Shown here piece after piece: positions 7,521 through 10,129 of a DNA stretch of 10,129 bases. The translations under genes and the position numbers were made by a program. The notes beneath the pieces are model-generated. The model saw nothing but the letters and a program-made list of their open reading frames with translations. It searched no databases and was not told the origin of the DNA. The first letter of the stretch is position 1. Every line of letters begins with the position of its first letter. Source of the stretch: SYIM01 sp044356835 (GTDB taxonomy: Bacteria > Pseudomonadota > Gammaproteobacteria > Burkholderiales > Burkholderiaceae_E); contig JBIKVK010000116.1 in NCBI GenBank assembly GCA_044356835.1, positions 1-10,129 on the forward strand, in the 5' to 3' direction.

Positions 7521-7553
7521 GGGCTCAGACTAGGCTCAGACTGGGCTCAGTGC
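7521..7553 (+). repeat. Three GGCTCAG direct repeats at 11-base spacing in the divergent control region
   Basis: GGCTCAG occurs at 7522-7528, 7533-7539 and 7544-7550. The first two units share ten bases (GGCTCAGACT); the third diverges after GGCTCAGT. The 11-base period places all copies on nearly the same face of the helix, as expected for cooperative binding of a regulator. They lie 61-90 bases before the start codon of the plus-strand gene. A simple slippage duplication is the alternative explanation. Confidence 0.55.
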
Positions 7554-7610
7554 GGGTCGGGCCCGCGAGGACATCCCGGGTTGAAAACTTTCGTTGACAC
7601 GGAGTCTCGC

Positions 7611-7988
7611 ATGGCACTCGAACCCCTGGCCCAGGAGGGCCACTACTTCCACATTTACGAATTCACGGTGCGGGCTGAGGTCGATCCGGCCGACTTCATC
7701 TCAAGCTTCAACCGCTTTGACTACTCCGACGACAACCCCATGCACCGGTCGGCCGCACAAGTCAAAGATGGAGTCCTCGTTCAGCACGTCAGCAACCCGC
7801 GTCGGTTCTGGCTGATCGGTGAGTGGCGAGACATCGACGAGCATGCGCGCATCCGGAAAGTGCTTGCCGAATCGATCCGACCGGAATTTGTCGGCATGAT
7901 CGAGGGGGGCCGCTTCGTGCCCGAGTACGGACGAATCGTCTCCGCAACCCCGCAGGCGGTGCTCGATCGCGCAAGAGGCACGCCTTGA
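7611..7988 (+). CDS. Small protein of unknown function, probable dimeric alpha/beta-barrel (ABM-like) fold
   Basis: The 125-residue product is cytoplasmic, with no signal peptide or membrane segment. An opening beta-strand-like stretch (HYFHIYEFTVRAEVDP, 11-26), a helix (FISSFNRFDY), a central hydrophobic strand (RRFWLIGEW, 65-72), a helix with charged residues (DIDEHARIRKVLAESI) and a final strand suggest the ferredoxin-like dimeric barrel of antibiotic-biosynthesis-monooxygenase and related proteins. I recognise the fold pattern, not a named family, and no cofactor motif is visible. I chose ATG 7611 because GGAG lies 6 bases upstream and the fold begins there; the frame is open back to 7398, but that part covers the repeats. 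The gene is divergent from the hydroxylase operon and 246 bases before the phosphoribosyltransferase gene. A role in ring oxidation or isomerisation in the same pathway is possible but unproven. Confidence 0.72.
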   Translation: MALEPLAQEGHYFHIYEFTVRAEVDPADFISSFNRFDYSDDNPMHRSAAQVKDGVLVQHVSNPRRFWLIGEWRDIDEHARIRKVLAESIRPEFVGMIEGGRFVPEYGRIVSATPQAVLDRARGTP

Positions 7989-8030
7989 GCACTGAGCCCT
8001 CCTGACAGAGCGGGCAGCCGGCGGGCTCGT

Positions 8031-8051
8031 GATCGGCTCGCGCTGCCGATC
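8031..8051 (+). terminator. Weak stem-loop after the ABM-like gene, possible terminator
   Basis: A perfect 7-bp inverted repeat (GATCGGC and GCCGATC) with a 7-base loop lies 43 bases after the stop codon of the ABM-like gene. A TTTT run appears only 9 bases later (8061-8064), too far for a classical intrinsic terminator. An upstream GGCAGC at 8013-8018 could pair instead with GCTGCC at 8042-8047, giving a mutually exclusive structure. It may be a weak terminator, an mRNA-stabilising hairpin, or chance. Confidence 0.3.
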
Positions 8052-8121
8052 TGTACTATGTTTTGGCGCCTGCTTGCGGCGCGCGCCTGAGATCGCATAC
8101 CATCCGAGCGCCTCGATGATG

Positions 8122-8151
8122 ACGGAACTCAAAGTCCCGAAAATGTTCCGT
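8122..8151. promoter_or_regulatory. Inverted repeat upstream of the phosphoribosyltransferase gene
   Basis: ACGGAAC (8122-8128) and GTTCCGT (8145-8151) are perfect 7-base arms separated by 16 bases, with centres 23 bases apart, about two helical turns. The repeat ends 83 bases before the ATG of the NadC-like gene, where an operator or a leader hairpin would be expected. No good promoter boxes were found nearby; TTGCGG at 8074 with CATACC at 8096 is only a poor match. Confidence 0.3.
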
Positions 8152-8234
8152 TCCTGCTTCATCAGCCGCCTGTCGCCAAGGGTCGCCGGTTTGATCCGCC
8201 CACCCGAGGTCCCTTCGAAAAGAGAGGAGTTCAA

Positions 8235-9125
8235 ATGCACCTGAAGCGCTTCATGATTCGGCCCCTGGTGGAGGGTGGCCTGCGGGAGGAACTGTCGGCC
8301 GGCGACACCACCGGCGGTTTTCTGGTGTGGGACGAGGACCCCGTGCAGACCGCCCAGATTTATGCCAAGGCGAGCGGCATTGCCTGCGGCCTCCTGTTTG
8401 CGGACGAAACCGTGCGCCTCCTCGACGAAGAGGCTCAGATCGAGCATCTGGTGAAGGACGGCGACCCGGTTGCCCCGGGCACGGTGCTGATGCGTATCCG
8501 TGCCAAGGCCTCGGTCTTCTTCATGCTCGAGCGCGCTGCGCTGGACTGGATTCAGCAACTCTCCGGCATTGCCACCAAGACGCGGCGCTATGTCGATCTC
8601 GTCAAACACACCAAAGTGCGACTCACCGACACCCGAAAGGGCTGGCCGGGCCTGCGCATGGTGCAGAAGTACGCAGTGCGGGTGGGCGGCGCCCACAACC
8701 ACATCTTCAATCTGACCAATTGCGTGCTGGTGAAAGACAACCACATCAAGATCGCCGGCAGCATCACCAACGCCGTGGCCCTGCTGCGCGCGCGCGCTCA
8801 GCACACCTTCAAGTTCGAGGTCGAGTGCGAGTCGCTCGACATGGTGCAGGAGGCGCTCGATTGCGGTGTCGAAGTGATCATGTTCGACAACATGGACCTG
8901 GACGAGATGCGCGCGGCGCTCAAGCTGGTCAACGGCCGCGCCATCACCGAGGCGTCCGGCGGCATCAATGAAAGCACCATCGTGCCGATTGCCGAGACCG
9001 GGGTCGACGTCATTTCAGTGGGGGATTTGACCCATACCGTCAAGGCGCTCGACATCAGCCTCGATGTCCGGGACATCAAACCCAGCGCCCAACGTACCAT
9101 CGAACGCCTGAAGGCGGGTGGCTGA
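8235..9125 (+). CDS. NadC-type (quinolinate) phosphoribosyltransferase paralogue with altered substrate pocket
   Basis: The closest recognised enzyme is quinolinate phosphoribosyltransferase, which joins PRPP to quinolinate and decarboxylates it to nicotinate mononucleotide. The 296 residues are normal length. Motifs in order are SAGDTT (21-26), Arg100 before the QLSGIATKTRRYV segment, DTRKGWPGLR (132-141), KYAVRVGGAHNHI (145-157), KDNHI (167-171), FEVE (194-197), IMFDNM (215-220), EASGGI (239-244) and VDVISVGDLTHTVKALDISL. The PRPP and catalytic elements look intact. NadC enzymes usually have GGGxNHR; here the Arg that contacts a quinolinate carboxylate is Ile157 and the third Gly is Ala153, and the Thr after DTRK is Gly136. 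The substrate may therefore differ. ModD, another paralogue, lacks the KDNH box, which argues against that name. The start has an AGGAG ribosome site 5 bases upstream. The next gene follows after 2 bases. Confidence 0.88.
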   Translation: MHLKRFMIRPLVEGGLREELSAGDTTGGFLVWDEDPVQTAQIYAKASGIACGLLFADETVRLLDEEAQIEHLVKDGDPVAPGTVLMRIRAKASVFFMLERAALDWIQQLSGIATKTRRYVDLVKHTKVRLTDTRKGWPGLRMVQKYAVRVGGAHNHIFNLTNCVLVKDNHIKIAGSITNAVALLRARAQHTFKFEVECESLDMVQEALDCGVEVIMFDNMDLDEMRAALKLVNGRAITEASGGINESTIVPIAETGVDVISVGDLTHTVKALDISLDVRDIKPSAQRTIERLKAGG

Positions 9126-9127
9126 AC

Positions 9128-9856
9128 ATGCGTGCGCCTGTCCGCTTCCGGGCTCGTCACGGGATCATTGTCGCGCTCGACGCCGAGACGGTCGATGCCT
9201 GCAAGCGCACCGTCGATGCCACGACCTCGGTCGAAGGCGTGGTCGGCTACAAGCTCGGACTGACCACGGCACTGCGGCTGGGTCTGGCCGAATCGGTGCG
9301 ACAGCTCCGCAACCACACCGACCTGCCCCTGCTGTATGACCATCAAAAGGCCGGGCCCGATGTCTTTGATATGGCCGCGAAGTTCGCCGCCCTCGCGGAC
9401 GAAGCCGGGGTGGACGGCCTGATTCTCTTCCCGGTGGCCGGCCCCCGCGCCGTCGACAGCTTCGTGGGCGAGGCGCTCAAGCGCGGCATCCTCCCACTGG
9501 TCGGGGGGGATTTACCCTTTGCCGACTACAACGTCTCGGGCGGGGGCTATGTCGCCGATGACGCGCTCGACCGGATCATCGACCGGGCCATCGCGATCGG
9601 GGCAGATCATTTCGTGGTGCCGGGCAATACGCCGGTGAAACTCGCCCATCAGGCGGCCCGCCTCAAGGGCCAACAGGCGGTGTTCATCGTGCCGGGGATC
9701 GGGCCTCTGGGGGGCAAACTCGCCGACCTGATCCCGGTCGCGCAGGGCTGCAGCGTGCTCGGTGTGGTGGGGCGCGCGGTCTATTCGGCCGCCGACCCGG
9801 CTGAGGCGGCTCGCCGTCTGGTCGACGAGGCACAAGAGGCCGCGGCCCGTGGCTGA
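9128..9856 (+). CDS. OMP decarboxylase (HUMPS/PyrF) superfamily protein, divergent signature
   Basis: The 242-residue product is a (beta/alpha)8-barrel protein related to orotidine 5'-phosphate decarboxylase. Visible elements are HGIIVALD (11-18, with the conserved Asp18), GYKLGL with Lys42 (40-45), YDHQKAGPD with Asp71, Lys74 and Asp78 (70-78), the VPGIGPLGG turn (188-196), and the phosphate-binding LGVVGRAVYSAADPAEAAR (211-229). Classical PyrF has D-x-K-x-x-D; here the spacing is D-x-x-K-x-x-x-D, so the active site differs from bacterial housekeeping PyrF. Related superfamily members include 3-keto-gulonate-6-phosphate decarboxylase and hexulose-6-phosphate synthase. It starts 2 bases after the NadC-like stop and overlaps the next gene by 8 bases, so it works with them. 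A decarboxylase acting on a nucleotide made by the preceding enzyme is the simplest reading. It is unlikely to be the genome's housekeeping pyrF. Confidence 0.82.
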   Translation: MRAPVRFRARHGIIVALDAETVDACKRTVDATTSVEGVVGYKLGLTTALRLGLAESVRQLRNHTDLPLLYDHQKAGPDVFDMAAKFAALADEAGVDGLILFPVAGPRAVDSFVGEALKRGILPLVGGDLPFADYNVSGGGYVADDALDRIIDRAIAIGADHFVVPGNTPVKLAHQAARLKGQQAVFIVPGIGPLGGKLADLIPVAQGCSVLGVVGRAVYSAADPAEAARRLVDEAQEAAARG

Positions 9857-10129
9857 GGCCCGCAACGGCACGACCCAACGGCCGGTGGTGCTCTTTGACT
9901 GGGGCGAAACCCTGGTCTGGATCCCAGGGATGATCCACGACCCGGATCGACATCTGGACTGCGTTGCAGCGATCTTCGAATCTCATGTCCGGGCCCCCTT
10001 GCGGGCCGCAGGTTCCGAATGCGGTCTGGAAGCCTTTCGCGAGTGTTATCTGCAGGCGTGCAGGCGGCAGATCGATGCGTCGCGACAGACCCTGCGCGAA
10101 CATCTCTTTTCGGATCGCTTCGCGATGAG
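9849..10129 (+). CDS. HAD-superfamily hydrolase (5' part; runs off the window)
   Basis: An open frame from GTG 9849 continues to the end with no stop, giving 93 visible residues. Motif I of the haloacid dehalogenase superfamily is seen at PVVLFDWGETLVW (12-24), with nucleophile Asp17. The position two after it is Gly, where most phosphatases have a second Asp, so phosphatase activity is not assured; dehalogenase and phosphonatase branches also lack that Asp. The cap region begins with a helical, Cys-rich stretch (HLDCVAAIFESHV, then ECYLQACRRQ). The GTG overlaps the preceding stop by 8 bases, implying translational coupling with the decarboxylase-like gene. No in-frame ATG precedes motif I, which supports the GTG. 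The rest of the protein (motifs II-IV) lies outside. Confidence 0.82.
   Translation, partial: MAEARNGTTQRPVVLFDWGETLVWIPGMIHDPDRHLDCVAAIFESHVRAPLRAAGSECGLEAFRECYLQACRRQIDASRQTLREHLFSDRFAM

Larger units (their letters stand above)
7280..7610. promoter_or_regulatory. Divergent intergenic control region
   Basis: A 331-base stretch between the divergently transcribed solute-binding-protein gene and the small plus-strand gene. It holds the strong ribosome site of the minus-strand gene (7284-7291), a sigma-70-like promoter candidate (7366-7394), a 10-bp palindrome (7406-7415), a lone TTGACC at 7455-7460 with no convincing -10 partner, a small CGGG/CCCG hairpin near 7498-7510, and the GGCTCAG repeats (7521-7553). 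A reading frame runs in from 7398 in phase with the plus-strand gene, but the better start is at 7611. Confidence 0.6.

Noticed and set aside
7521..7553. CRISPR or replication iterons for the GGCTCAG repeats
   Set aside because: The units are only 11 bases long with no spacers, there are just three copies, and no cas or rep gene is nearby.
7398..7610. Upstream extension of the ABM-like gene to an ATG at 7398
   Set aside because: The extension has no family-like sequence, overlaps the promoter and repeat region, and the ATG at 7611 has a well-placed ribosome site.
8029..8244. 71-residue frame in the gap before the NadC-like gene, with a possible shorter start at 8119
   Set aside because: No recognisable domain and no good ribosome site; it overlaps the start of the next gene and runs through the inverted repeats.
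7701..8804. 367-residue open frame on the minus strand across the ABM-like gene, the gap and the NadC-like gene
   Set aside because: It covers two supported genes in antisense, has no family motif, and its composition (His, Gln and Arg rich) is that of a shadow frame.
8235..9125. Calling the phosphoribosyltransferase ModD because a molybdenum enzyme is nearby
   Set aside because: KDNHI and the other NadC boxes are present, and no molybdate transport genes lie in the window.

Overview
The window is about 10.1 kb of GC-rich DNA with dense, overlapping genes and few intergenic bases. The gene families (a TRAP transporter, a CO-dehydrogenase/xanthine-oxidase-type molybdenum hydroxylase, GTG and TTG starts) suggest a proteobacterium, most likely a betaproteobacterium of Burkholderiales type. 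No rRNA or housekeeping marker is present, so this is an inference. I see no tRNA, rRNA, CRISPR array, insertion sequence or phage gene.

Left arm (about 7400 down to 1, minus strand): one apparent operon of six genes. In transcription order these are a Tat-exported TRAP solute-binding protein of TakP/FcbT1 type, the molybdenum hydroxylase large subunit (CoxL-like), the FAD subunit (CoxM-like), a [2Fe-2S] subunit fused to a CoxG domain, the small TRAP membrane subunit (DctQ-like) and the large TRAP membrane subunit (DctM-like, cut by the window edge). The L/M and M/S junctions overlap by 4 bases and are probably translationally coupled. The large subunit lacks the Cys-containing loop of genuine aerobic CO dehydrogenase and has a form-II-like loop, so it probably oxidises a small organic molecule and not CO. 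TRAP genes on both sides of the enzyme suggest that the imported acid is the hydroxylase substrate or its precursor.

Middle (7280-7610): a divergent control region. It holds a good sigma-70-like promoter candidate for the minus-strand operon, a 10-bp palindrome just upstream of it, and three GGCTCAG direct repeats at exact 11-base spacing nearer the plus-strand gene.

Right arm (7611 to the end, plus strand): a 125-residue protein resembling the dimeric alpha/beta-barrel monooxygenase fold, a 246-base gap with inverted repeats, then three tightly packed genes. These are a NadC-type phosphoribosyltransferase with altered substrate-binding residues, an OMP-decarboxylase-superfamily protein with an altered Asp-Lys-Asp signature, and a HAD-family hydrolase cut by the window edge. 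A phosphoribosyltransferase followed by a decarboxylase and a possible phosphatase resembles a diverged UMP-synthase-like sequence acting on another ring carboxylate.

Most speculative reading: the two divergent units form one accessory pathway, in which an (N-hetero)aromatic or related carboxylate is imported, hydroxylated, phosphoribosylated and decarboxylated. The families are well supported. The shared pathway and its substrate are inference.
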